Shown here in pieces: positions 14,021 through 20,615 of a DNA stretch of 27,042 bases; the stretch's first letter is position 1; every line of letters begins with the position of its first letter. Origin of the DNA: a virus; the IMG/VR virus record IMGVR_UViG_3300023184_003201, positions 1-27,042 of that record; one strand, 5' to 3'. The notes beneath the pieces are model-generated. The model was given only the letters and a program-made list of their open reading frames with translations. It did not search any database and was not told the origin of the DNA. The position numbers were made by a program, and so were the translations under genes.

Positions 14021-14956
14021 TTAAGGTCTATTGGTTGGCCACTCAGTGGCATCCGGATCTTGTGTTAGTCCTTGCCACTCTTTTATCTTGATTGCTTTTT
14101 CAGGATCGTCGTAGTCTGCTTCATCTGTCCAAGAGTTAACCCATTGCTTGCCGGTCCAACGTGCTTGGTATGTATAACTGTTCTTGCCAGCAATACGAAT
14201 ATTGTAGTTGCCTACATACGCGGGCTTGACTTTCTTGGGAAACCATTCAGTCATTTCATACTTGATGTCATCCATGGTGGTGTATTTTTCCCAGGTGTTG
14301 CTATCTTTAATTAGGTAAAAACCAAACTCACTGCTTTTACCGTTAGTGTCGCCTCCCCAATTGTCAATCTGCTCACCATCGTATTTAACATTATTGATAA
14401 TATCATTGCCATCAATTTCGTCGTAGCCCAATTCAAGTTTGGAGATATCAAATGGCATTGTTAGTGGGAGTTCACCTTCAAAGAAAGTGCCCTTTTCGTT
14501 GCTGATGCCAAAAAACACTACTGTGCCCACAGGCTTCATACCAATCCAGTATTCCTCGCCACCACCCCATTCGGGTTCAGGATTGCCATCGCTATCTTCA
14601 TAGCCTGTGATGTCCTCTAGTCGCCGTTCGTACACAACTTCTTCGTTCTCGTCTAGAATCTGTAGTGTACCAGCATTGCGGTCAACGCCGTGTTCGTGGC
14701 AAATGTCATCGCAGTCATAGTAACTGCCCGGTGTGAATGGCCACATTTCCTCGGGAATATTGTTTTCATCTGCATAGTCACTGTCCCAAGCAAAGTCACT
14801 TAGGTCTAGTCTGCGTTGTCGAAAGTAATCGTAAATCTTGCGATCTACTGTACCCATGATATACTCACCACCATAGCCCCACAATTGAATCTTGTAGGTG
14901 CGAGGTGTGAATTTTAAAACTTCAATCAGTTTCTCTTGTTCGTTTATAGTAGCCAT
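14021..14956 (-). CDS. Hypothetical protein, 311 aa
   Basis: A soluble, acidic protein rich in Asp, Trp, Tyr and Gly, with long beta-type segments and no signal peptide. Segments such as MPFDISKLELGYDEIDG and NIRIAGKNSYTYQARWTGKQ look like real folded domains, but I do not recognise a family. It starts one base after the stop of a 36-codon gene whose last codons contain its Shine-Dalgarno (GAGGA). It belongs to the coupled chain that starts at 15844. Whether it is structural or regulatory cannot be told. Confidence 0.8.
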   Translation of the reverse strand: MATINEQEKLIEVLKFTPRTYKIQLWGYGGEYIMGTVDRKIYDYFRQRRLDLSDFAWDSDYADENNIPEEMWPFTPGSYYDCDDICHEHGVDRNAGTLQILDENEEVVYERRLEDITGYEDSDGNPEPEWGGGEEYWIGMKPVGTVVFFGISNEKGTFFEGELPLTMPFDISKLELGYDEIDGNDIINNVKYDGEQIDNWGGDTNGKSSEFGFYLIKDSNTWEKYTTMDDIKYEMTEWFPKKVKPAYVGNYNIRIAGKNSYTYQARWTGKQWVNSWTDEADYDDPEKAIKIKEWQGLTQDPDATEWPTNRP

Positions 14957-14957
14957 A

Positions 14958-15068
14958 CTAGTCCTCTATTAAAAAATATCCCGAAGCCGGGTACTGCACT
15001 TGTAACCATTCCAGCAGGCCTGGTTCCCATGGTAATTGTATTTCTAAATTTCGAGATGAAATTTTCAT
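14958..15068 (-). CDS. Small hypothetical protein, 36 aa
   Basis: A 36-residue frame opens with an ATG overlapping the stop of the upstream gene (ATGA) and closes one base before the start of the 311-residue gene. The product begins MKISSRNLEIQLPW and contains the segments LLEWLQVQYP and SGYFLIED. The exact fit between two coupled genes and the protein-like composition support a real gene. No Shine-Dalgarno is obvious, consistent with coupled re-initiation. Function unknown. Confidence 0.65.
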   Translation of the reverse strand: MKISSRNLEIQLPWEPGLLEWLQVQYPASGYFLIED

Positions 15069-15505
15069 CTGTAACTCTTGTCTAGTCGGGTATTGGTCAA
15101 ACCTGCAATGGTCTGGAACTGGTCCCAGGCATCTTTCACTGCGGGACGATTCATCATCTCTGAATCAGGTAACACAGTTTCCAACCATATTTCAGGACGT
15201 CGAGCAGGCTTGGCGCCGAACTTGCGTGGCTGATGTAGTTTGCCAGTTTCCCACAACTCAATGCTAACGCTACGGAATTGATCTTCGTCATGATAGCCGG
15301 CCCATTCGGGGTTGCTGTGACTAAAGAATCCACTGCTGTACGCATTGTCCGTACCACCACCGTAGCCAAGCCAAATGCCCTGCCATTGCTTGTCATCATG
15401 CGGATCAAAATCTGTGCGAGTGATGAGAACCAACACATCATCAATGTCCACCACACCGTCCACAATGTCACGAACACAACGACTGTAACTGAGTCCAATT
15501 TTCAT
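15065..15505 (-). CDS. Hypothetical protein, 146 aa
   Basis: A soluble protein starting MKIGLSYSRCVRDIVDG, with acidic segments (VDIDDVLVLITRTDFDPHD) and an aromatic, Gly-rich centre (WLGYGGGTDNAYSSGFF). No recognised motif. Its ATG overlaps the stop of the 39-residue membrane gene (ATGA) and its own stop overlaps the next small gene (ATGA), so it lies in the middle of a translationally coupled chain. Function unknown. Confidence 0.8.
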   Translation of the reverse strand: MKIGLSYSRCVRDIVDGVVDIDDVLVLITRTDFDPHDDKQWQGIWLGYGGGTDNAYSSGFFSHSNPEWAGYHDEDQFRSVSIELWETGKLHQPRKFGAKPARRPEIWLETVLPDSEMMNRPAVKDAWDQFQTIAGLTNTRLDKSYR

Positions 15506-15621
15506 TTTTGTTCCGCTTTCTTTTCAATAGGTGGAGGGAAGTGTGGCTCAATTACATAGTGTGTGGCACTCCACCACCCAAAGGCTGTGATAAAACCGTA
15601 TAAAAATATTTCAAGTACCAT
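15502..15621 (-). CDS. Small single-pass membrane protein, 39 aa
   Basis: The ATG lies inside the last codons of the upstream gene and the stop overlaps the start of the 146-residue gene (ATGA). The product has one hydrophobic segment (FLYGFITAFGWWSATHYVI), then a Pro-rich stretch and a Lys-rich C-terminus (PPPIEKKAEQK). This pattern, one aromatic membrane helix plus Pro/Lys tail, recurs among tiny proteins of aquatic T4-like phages. Function unknown; an envelope or membrane-complex role is possible. Confidence 0.75.
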   Translation of the reverse strand: MVLEIFLYGFITAFGWWSATHYVIEPHFPPPIEKKAEQK

Positions 15622-15844
15622 CTTGTATTCCTAATGTCATGGGAGCGTGATCCAGAATGTCTTGTTCATTTCGACGATAAAAATATGCATCTGGATCTGT
15701 AATTGTGATGCATAAGTCACTGTGATGTATGTCATAGTCCACAAAGTCATGCTTATCATCATACACACGGAACACATACTCTCCGTTGAATAAATTTAAT
15801 AAGTGTCCGCGAACACCATTGGCTGATTTTGTTTGTTGATTCAT
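15611..15844 (-). CDS. Hypothetical protein, 77 aa
   Basis: The product starts MNQQTKSANGVRGH and contains EYVFRVYDDKHDFVDYDIHH, a mixed beta-type soluble sequence with no known motif. An upstream TTG (15850) is in frame, but the ATG at 15844 lies exactly six bases after a TATAAT box, so the mRNA should start at or next to this ATG and be leaderless. No Shine-Dalgarno is present, consistent with that. It heads the coupled chain of five genes down to 14021. Confidence 0.75.
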   Translation of the reverse strand: MNQQTKSANGVRGHLLNLFNGEYVFRVYDDKHDFVDYDIHHSDLCITITDPDAYFYRRNEQDILDHAPMTLGIQDGT

Positions 15845-15850
15845 ATGCAA

Positions 15851-15879
15851 ATTATACTAGAAGTTAATTAAAATGTCAA
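15851..15879 (-). promoter_or_regulatory. Consensus sigma70 promoter of the 15844 operon
   Basis: Minus strand TTGACA (15879-15874), 17-bp spacer, TATAAT (15856-15851), a perfect consensus. The -35 box is part of the last sense codons of the lipoprotein gene. The ATG follows the -10 box by six bases. Confidence 0.88.
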
Positions 15880-17223
15880 CTGGCTTTTGGCATATCCAAA
15901 ATAGGTTATGGTAAACGCACCATTACTCCAACTGTTACATATAGCAAAATTCCAAGCACCGTTTATTTTGACTGGAATCATAATGCCTGCGGTGTTGCTA
16001 TTACTACCACTCAACAGATTGTAGGCCTGTACCACAGTATTCAGGTAAGAGCGTTTGGTCTGAGTGAATATGCCCGATCCTGAGTTTATCCAGGCCTGAT
16101 TGGCACTCTCAGCCGTACCACTCGAACTCACAGTACTATTAGTATTCATCAACCAAAGATCCAACTTGCCATCACCGTTCAAGTCAACTAATTTTGGAGT
16201 ATAACTGGCCAAGACGTTTTGATTATAACCTGCTATGGCCATATCTGTAGTTTCGACAAAGGTTAAGTTGCCTTGATTCATGTATATCTGAACCTGACTC
16301 TGCGGTCCTGCTGTGTCAGTAACTGAGTTATCGTACAAATAACTAACTACCACAATGTCTAACCGGCCATCGCTGTTCAAATCTCCTATTACGCAACTAA
16401 CGTCGTGACTGCGACGAGTGGTAGTACTAGCACGATCAAAATACGGCACTGCAAGCGAAGCCACTTTGACCGGCCGCAAGTTGCCATCAAGTTTGTAAAT
16501 CCATGTGTCATCAAAAAATGTAGCACCAGTAACCACGTCGGTTACTACAATTGATGTTGTACCTGAATTATCTAAGTCTCCCGAGCACAAGCCACTTCCT
16601 GACCAAGTTTGAGTGGTAAGATGTGCTTGATATATGAAATTACCTGCTTGATTATTAATCCAGTAGTCACCTTGTGCATTGGCCACATCCAGCCACCCAT
16701 CACTATTTAGGTCTACAACTGTGGTACCGTGACTCCAAGTAAGTCCCGATACATCCACACGCAAATGGCTCTGTCCTGAGCGGCTCATGAATGCTACAGA
16801 TTGATTTGATTGACTGGCGTTGTTGCCGTCAGTAAATCCTGCAAAAAAGATATCATCAATGCCGTCACGGTTAAAGTCGGCTATCTGCGGATAATTTACT
16901 GACAAAGAAAAACTGCCGCCTAATATATCTGTGGTTGCATCTGTCGCTCCAGTTGAGTCGACCTTGTATATTTTTACGCTGGGTACCGTGGTGCCAACGA
17001 CCCAACCACTAAGCACCACATAGGTGCTTCCGTCACCTTTAAAGTCACCTGTGGCTAAACTGGGAATAAAAGGATGACTGTTGCTGACAGCATTCATGCT
17101 TGATATTGATGCGTTTGTGGTAACCACAGTGCTAGTAGCACTAGATGTTCCGGATCCGCCACCTCCGCCACCACACCCTGTTAGAGCCACTGCCAAGGCA
17201 GAGATTACAAGTGCAAGTTTCAT
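15868..17223 (-). CDS. Lipoprotein with FG-GAP/VCBS-type repeats
   Basis: The 451-residue protein starts with a lipoprotein signal peptide ending in the lipobox LTGC (Cys17), followed by a Gly/Ser/Thr-rich linker. The body holds at least five repeats of the FG-GAP/VCBS kind with calcium-loop motifs (DFNRDGIDD, DLNSDGWLD, DLDNSGTTS, DLNSDGRLD, DLNGDGKLD), as in beta-propeller proteins. It should be lipid-anchored in the envelope, outer membrane if the host Lol system accepts it, and bind ligands or surfaces. The leader GATAGAAACTAAAGGA resembles those of the genes at 19641 and 19854. A lipoprotein of this kind is unusual in phages and may be a moron acquired from a host. Confidence 0.85.
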   Translation of the reverse strand: MKLALVISALAVALTGCGGGGGGSGTSSATSTVVTTNASISSMNAVSNSHPFIPSLATGDFKGDGSTYVVLSGWVVGTTVPSVKIYKVDSTGATDATTDILGGSFSLSVNYPQIADFNRDGIDDIFFAGFTDGNNASQSNQSVAFMSRSGQSHLRVDVSGLTWSHGTTVVDLNSDGWLDVANAQGDYWINNQAGNFIYQAHLTTQTWSGSGLCSGDLDNSGTTSIVVTDVVTGATFFDDTWIYKLDGNLRPVKVASLAVPYFDRASTTTRRSHDVSCVIGDLNSDGRLDIVVVSYLYDNSVTDTAGPQSQVQIYMNQGNLTFVETTDMAIAGYNQNVLASYTPKLVDLNGDGKLDLWLMNTNSTVSSSGTAESANQAWINSGSGIFTQTKRSYLNTVVQAYNLLSGSNSNTAGIMIPVKINGAWNFAICNSWSNGAFTITYFGYAKSQLTF

Positions 17224-17232
17224 ACTAATCCT

Positions 17233-17436
17233 TTAGTTTCTATCAACTTTCAAACAAATATAGGCTCGGATTCTTTCTCGTTCCCGGAGTCGTGCCTGTA
17301 GTTTACGTTCCTCTTTCAAACATGTACTCCATGAATTGTAGTAGTCTAGCGGTTGGTACTCCAACGTCAGAGGTCCACCTGCAGGTCCCTGAGTTACCAT
17401 CACAGCCACCAACACTATTTCATACAAGGGGATCAT
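17233..17436 (-). CDS. Small exported or membrane-anchored protein, 67 aa
   Basis: The ATG overlaps the stop of the ligase gene (TGATG), showing coupling. The product begins with a hydrophobic stretch (MIPLYEIVLVAVMVTQG) that could be a signal peptide or anchor. It is followed by a tail with two Cys spaced 18 residues apart and a very basic helix (RKLQARLRERERIRAY). The two cysteines could form a disulfide in the periplasm. The gene ends 10 bases before the lipoprotein start. Function unknown. Confidence 0.7.
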   Translation of the reverse strand: MIPLYEIVLVAVMVTQGPAGGPLTLEYQPLDYYNSWSTCLKEERKLQARLRERERIRAYICLKVDRN

Positions 17437-18809
17437 CAAACTTTTTCTCCAGCCTCAAAATCTCGGAATCTCAAGAACCTTGGGAATCGGAGGCTGTAGG
17501 TTCCGTCTTGATTTTGGGTGACTGCGTCCGCTTGGACTTCAACCAGGTGACCAAGTAACTGATCCCTACTGGTCCAATACTCATTACGAAGAGTATCACT
17601 AAAGCCAGTACCAACATTAACACGAATTCTACGGTCATTATCTTTTCCTTCACAAATTATAGCACCCAACCGGCCCGCATTGCGACCGGTACCTTCTTCA
17701 AATCCCACAATGTTGAGATCGACACTTATAGTGGGTTTCCATTTCATCCACGAGTCCGAGCGTTTGCACTCATAAGGTGCGTCCATGCTCTTGATCATGA
17801 TGCCTTCAAATCCTTCAGCCACCGATGCTTCGGCAAATCGTTGCATGATGTCATGACCTTCGGCCGTGTCCAAGTCTACTTCCAAACCGTTCATAATACG
17901 CAGGCAAGGTGTATCTTTGACACGATCTTTAGCACTCTCGATCCACTCAATGCGTTTGTACTGTTGCAGATTACAATGGCCTTCTTGCAATGACTCCAAT
18001 GGAAGGATATCAAATATGTGATACACCATACCTTCGGTCTTAGCATCACTCTTGCGATGTGCCTGCTTCATGAGTTTCTGGAAACTTTCACCCACAATCT
18101 CACCATCCAACACAAAGCGACCGCCTGTGCCACGTCCAAATTGAAAGTGCTTGCGGGCGTCTTCAATAGCGTCTGCAATCTGTGGAAAGTTCTCAAACTC
18201 TTTGCCATTGCGACTGAACAGGGTAACATTGCTACCATCAATTACTGCCAACACACGCACACCATCCAGTTTGACTTCTAGGCGTTTGATACCTTTTAGT
18301 TTTTTGGGTTGGTCTGTGGAGTCTTGTGCCAATTGACAAGTAAACACAGGAATTTTATATTCGGTTTTGCCTAGCACTTTGTTTAGTGTTTTTTCACTAA
18401 TACCACAACGCAGATCTTTGATCATTACACGGCGGGCTAGGTTGTTCCATTCGTCTGAGTCAAATTCTTGGCTCAGTAGTTCAATGCTTTCACGGGCACG
18501 ATTGCCTGTGGTCGATCTCGTGCGTAATGCTTCTAGCAATGCCCAAAATTTTGTCCAAGGATTAGGGCGGCCAGTCAAGCCTTCAGTCTCAGGCACTTGA
18601 CGGATGTTAAAGGTGTAGAAAGGATTGTAAGCCTGGTAGCAGTTAAAGAGGAAACATTGTGCATCGGCACTGCCTAATCGGGCGGCCATCAATGCTTTTT
18701 CAATTGTTTTTTCTTTGTGTATGCGACTGTCCGAACTTTCTAGATCACGGATCCATCCTGCCGCCACTATGCTGTCAAACCTTTCGTTTGAGAAGTCAGT
18801 TTCATTCAT
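17436..18809 (-). CDS. ATP-dependent DNA ligase
   Basis: The 457-residue protein contains the nucleotidyltransferase motifs of ATP-dependent ligases: motif I EVKLDGVRV with the AMP-accepting Lys, motif III FVLDGEIVG, motif IV EGFEGIMIK and motif V WMKWKP, followed by an OB-fold region ending in FPRFLRFRDF. It seals nicks in DNA, using ATP, during replication, recombination and repair. Size and layout match T4-type phage ligases. Two ATGs overlap near the start; the 18809 ATG was chosen because it gives the longest consistent N-terminus. There is no strong Shine-Dalgarno. Confidence 0.93.
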   Translation of the reverse strand: MNETDFSNERFDSIVAAGWIRDLESSDSRIHKEKTIEKALMAARLGSADAQCFLFNCYQAYNPFYTFNIRQVPETEGLTGRPNPWTKFWALLEALRTRSTTGNRARESIELLSQEFDSDEWNNLARRVMIKDLRCGISEKTLNKVLGKTEYKIPVFTCQLAQDSTDQPKKLKGIKRLEVKLDGVRVLAVIDGSNVTLFSRNGKEFENFPQIADAIEDARKHFQFGRGTGGRFVLDGEIVGESFQKLMKQAHRKSDAKTEGMVYHIFDILPLESLQEGHCNLQQYKRIEWIESAKDRVKDTPCLRIMNGLEVDLDTAEGHDIMQRFAEASVAEGFEGIMIKSMDAPYECKRSDSWMKWKPTISVDLNIVGFEEGTGRNAGRLGAIICEGKDNDRRIRVNVGTGFSDTLRNEYWTSRDQLLGHLVEVQADAVTQNQDGTYSLRFPRFLRFRDFEAGEKV

Positions 18810-18821
18810 ATATTTAAGTGA

Positions 18822-19178
18822 TTACCACGATGAGTTATAAAACACTTTAAGTCCCAGAAACAATTCTGCCCGGGCATTCTTGATAAATTCAAGATCTTGT
18901 TCTTTATAGTAGTCATCTGCTTCGTTGCCAAAGAAGAATCCTTGTGTGGAAGGCAGTTGGCCGTGCGTTACTGCACGTTCTAGTTCATCTAAGTCTTCCC
19001 AAGTGAGTTCTAGTTCAACCCCGTTGAATGTGCTGTACTCTACATTTTTAGATTCAGCAAGTCGTTCCATCCAACCGTGCAGATTAGGGTGTTTACGCCA
19101 GTAAGCAATTTCACGCTGGCCGGTTTCATAGTCCGCCTTTTCCTTGGCGGCGGTGTATGCATACATATCGAGACCCAT
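18822..19178 (-). CDS. Conserved phage protein of unknown function (MGLDMY type)
   Basis: The 118-residue protein starts MGLDMYAYTA and includes AYWRKHPNLHGWMERL. This opening, an MGLDMY followed by a YWRK/H-rich helix, is shared by small proteins of many tailed phages with no known function. The body is soluble and rich in Trp, Tyr and acidic residues. The start overlaps the stop of the small gene upstream (TAATG) and a good Shine-Dalgarno (AAGGAG) is inside that gene's last codons. Confidence 0.8.
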   Translation of the reverse strand: MGLDMYAYTAAKEKADYETGQREIAYWRKHPNLHGWMERLAESKNVEYSTFNGVELELTWEDLDELERAVTHGQLPSTQGFFFGNEADDYYKEQDLEFIKNARAELFLGLKVFYNSSW

Positions 19179-19333
19179 TATTTCACTCCTTGCTGATGTT
19201 TAAATTCACGTTTGAGCCAAAATTTATATCGATCAAAATATTCTTGTGCGGTGAACTGTGGTTTAAGGCCATAACTGATCAGTTCGTCGATGTGCTCGTA
19301 CCACTTTTCTCTGCACCAGTTACGGAAGTTCAT
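19178..19333 (-). CDS. Small hypothetical protein, 51 aa
   Basis: The ATG overlaps the TGA of the 103-residue gene (ATGA) and the TAA overlaps the next ATG (TAATG), so the frame fits exactly between two coupled genes. The product begins MNFRNWCREKWYEHIDEL and ends with a basic helix (YKFWLKREFKHQQ), rich in Trp, Tyr, Arg and Lys. It is soluble and could bind nucleic acid, but no motif supports that. The fit and composition make a real gene likely. Confidence 0.75.
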   Translation of the reverse strand: MNFRNWCREKWYEHIDELISYGLKPQFTAQEYFDRYKFWLKREFKHQQGVK

Positions 19334-19641
19334 ACTGTTGCCATCTGTCCTTCAACGATCTCCAGCATGTTGGCAGGAATCTTCCATAAGCCGCCGTCTC
19401 GATCATTGCGAACTGTGACATATTTAATAGCAATCTTTTTCACTGTGCCTGTAGCACCTGCGGGGTTCTTGGAACTGACCCAACGCACTCGAACACCCAC
19501 GTCTAGGTTACGTTTGACCTGCTTGCGAAGACTGATCTGGTTGAAACGAATGGCATCGGCCATGCTACGAAGTTCAACGTCCGTCCACGTGCCAAACATG
19601 ATAGCGCGGTTGATCTGCTGAATCGATGTAAGTTTTTCCAT
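19330..19641 (-). CDS. Hypothetical protein, 103 aa
   Basis: The protein starts with a helical part (MEKLTSIQQINRAIMFGTW) and has a basic beta-rich second half (VGVRVRWVSSKNPAGATGTV), which has the look of a small KOW/SH3-like barrel, the type used for binding RNA or ribosomes. That is only a fold impression. It has a good promoter (19671-19699), a leader of about 28 nt and a strong Shine-Dalgarno (AAAGGAG) before its ATG. Confidence 0.75.
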   Translation of the reverse strand: MEKLTSIQQINRAIMFGTWTDVELRSMADAIRFNQISLRKQVKRNLDVGVRVRWVSSKNPAGATGTVKKIAIKYVTVRNDRDGGLWKIPANMLEIVEGQMATV

Positions 19642-19670
19642 TCTGGGCTCCTTTTAGTTTCTATACAAGT

Positions 19671-19699
19671 ATTATAACAAATTGGGATTTATTGGTCAA
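19671..19699 (-). promoter_or_regulatory. sigma70-like promoter P1 of the gene at 19641
   Basis: Minus strand TTGACC (19699-19694), 17-bp spacer, TATAAT (19676-19671). The TGA stop of the upstream 52-residue gene lies inside the -35 box. Its leader is nearly the same as that of promoter P2 (19885-19913). Confidence 0.82.
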
Positions 19700-19854
19700 T
19701 CTACATAATAGTCCACAGCCTGTGTCAGTGCAGACAACTTGTCCATGATGTCTCGATAGACTTGGCCGCATTCGGCCAGTTGGTCGCCACTGCAAGAGGA
19801 TTCGTCTAGCATAGTTTCAACTTCACTAAGTTTGGTAAGAATTGCTTCGCGCAT
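19696..19854 (-). CDS. Small hypothetical protein, 52 aa
   Basis: The product starts MREAILTKLSEVETMLDES and is a single acidic helical protein, possibly a short coiled coil, with two Cys in its centre. A strong Shine-Dalgarno (AAAAAGGAG) lies eight bases before the ATG at 19854. An in-frame ATG at 19878 would add METKKELT and sits six bases after the -10 box, matching the leaderless pattern seen elsewhere, so both starts are possible. The parallel leader of promoter P1, which has ATA at that spot, favours 19854. Confidence 0.65.
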   Translation of the reverse strand: MREAILTKLSEVETMLDESSCSGDQLAECGQVYRDIMDKLSALTQAVDYYVD

Positions 19855-19884
19855 TGTCAACTCCTTTTTAGTTTCCATACAAGT

Positions 19885-19913
19885 ATTATAGCAAAAACCC
19901 AATTATTGGTCAA
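19885..19913 (-). promoter_or_regulatory. sigma70-like promoter P2 of the gene at 19854
   Basis: Minus strand TTGACC (19913-19908), 17-bp spacer, TATAAT (19890-19885). The bases after it (ACTTGTATGGAAACTAAAA) differ from those of P1 by one G/A and one extra A. A terminator stem-loop lies directly upstream, which gives a stem-loop plus promoter cassette. Confidence 0.82.
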
Positions 19914-19921
19914 GTCAAAGA

Positions 19922-19946
19922 AAAACCCTGCACAAGGCAGGGTTTT
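19922..19946 (-). terminator. Intrinsic terminator of the porin-like gene
   Basis: A 10-bp stem (AAAACCCTGC/GCAGGGTTTT) with a 5-nt loop is flanked by T-runs on both strands; on the minus strand it ends in TTTTTCTTT. It lies 22 bp past the porin-like stop and makes that gene a single-gene transcript. Confidence 0.88.
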
Positions 19947-19967
19947 GTAGTACTAAAGTATTACTTT

Positions 19968-20513
19968 TTAGAAACCGCGTGTGTATGCCACTGCGATAAC
20001 CTTTTGGTTGCTGTCGCCTTTTACGCGATCATACTTGACAGCAACAGTATCGTCTTTGCTCACGGCATAGGCCAATGAGTAACGTGCTGTTTGTGTTTGG
20101 TCATTGTTCTGTGAACCATCAAAGGCACTACGGAAACGGTAACCAAATTTACCAGTCAAACCTGCCACACCTGGAACAGCGGCAGAGATACCTGGCTCAA
20201 CTGAGTAGTATGAGAAGTCTGTTGTGTTGCTATACTTTTGACCAACTGCGGCACGAGCATACAAGCCAACTGGACCAGCCACTGTGGCACCGGCTTCAAG
20301 ACGTGTGCTCAAGGCATTGGTACCTTCAGTTTGTGCATTTGAGAATGCCAAGTCACCAGCAAAGCCTGTGAACTCTTTCTTTACGCCCAGAACATATTGT
20401 TGTTGAGCGGCAGCACCTGCGTTGTTAATGTGCTGACCTTCGACAGTGAAACTGTCGGCTGCCGATGCAGTACCTGCGATGGCCAAGGCCAAGATTGCGA
20501 AGATTTTCTTCAT
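19968..20513 (-). CDS. Porin-like outer-membrane beta-barrel protein
   Basis: The 181-residue protein starts with a Sec signal peptide (MKKIFAILALAIAGTASAAD, cleavage after ASA). The mature part has alternating polar/apolar beta strands with Gly/Ala/Thr-rich turns and ends in Phe (VIAVAYTRGF), the C-terminal signal recognised by BAM for barrel insertion. It should form a small barrel of about eight strands in the outer membrane. It has its own strong promoter, a Shine-Dalgarno (AAAAGGA) and a terminator. Phage-coded outer-membrane proteins are known from lambdoid prophages (Lom) but are unusual in T4-like phages. Possible roles: blocking superinfection or altering permeability. Both are inferences. 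Confidence 0.85.
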   Translation of the reverse strand: MKKIFAILALAIAGTASAADSFTVEGQHINNAGAAAQQQYVLGVKKEFTGFAGDLAFSNAQTEGTNALSTRLEAGATVAGPVGLYARAAVGQKYSNTTDFSYYSVEPGISAAVPGVAGLTGKFGYRFRSAFDGSQNNDQTQTARYSLAYAVSKDDTVAVKYDRVKGDSNQKVIAVAYTRGF

Positions 20514-20555
20514 TTAGTTTTTCCTTTTAAAAGTAGAATGACATAGTCAATCTGT

Positions 20556-20584
20556 ATTATATATGCGTACTTGTACTAAGTCAA
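20556..20584 (-). promoter_or_regulatory. Strong sigma70 promoter of the porin-like gene
   Basis: Minus strand TTGACT (20584-20579), 17-bp spacer, TATAAT (20561-20556), 11/12 to consensus. The leader is about 35 nt and ends in a Shine-Dalgarno. A weak imperfect stem (ACGAAATC/GATTTTGT) lies just upstream and may end the preceding operon. Confidence 0.82.
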
Positions 20585-20615
20585 TACAAAATCACCATCA
20601 AAATAGCCGATTTCG

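Noticed and set aside
20583-20615. Terminator for the 679-residue gene (ACGAAATC/GATTTTGT).
   Set aside because: Long 15-nt loop, one G-U pair and no proper T-run; too weak to annotate as a feature.
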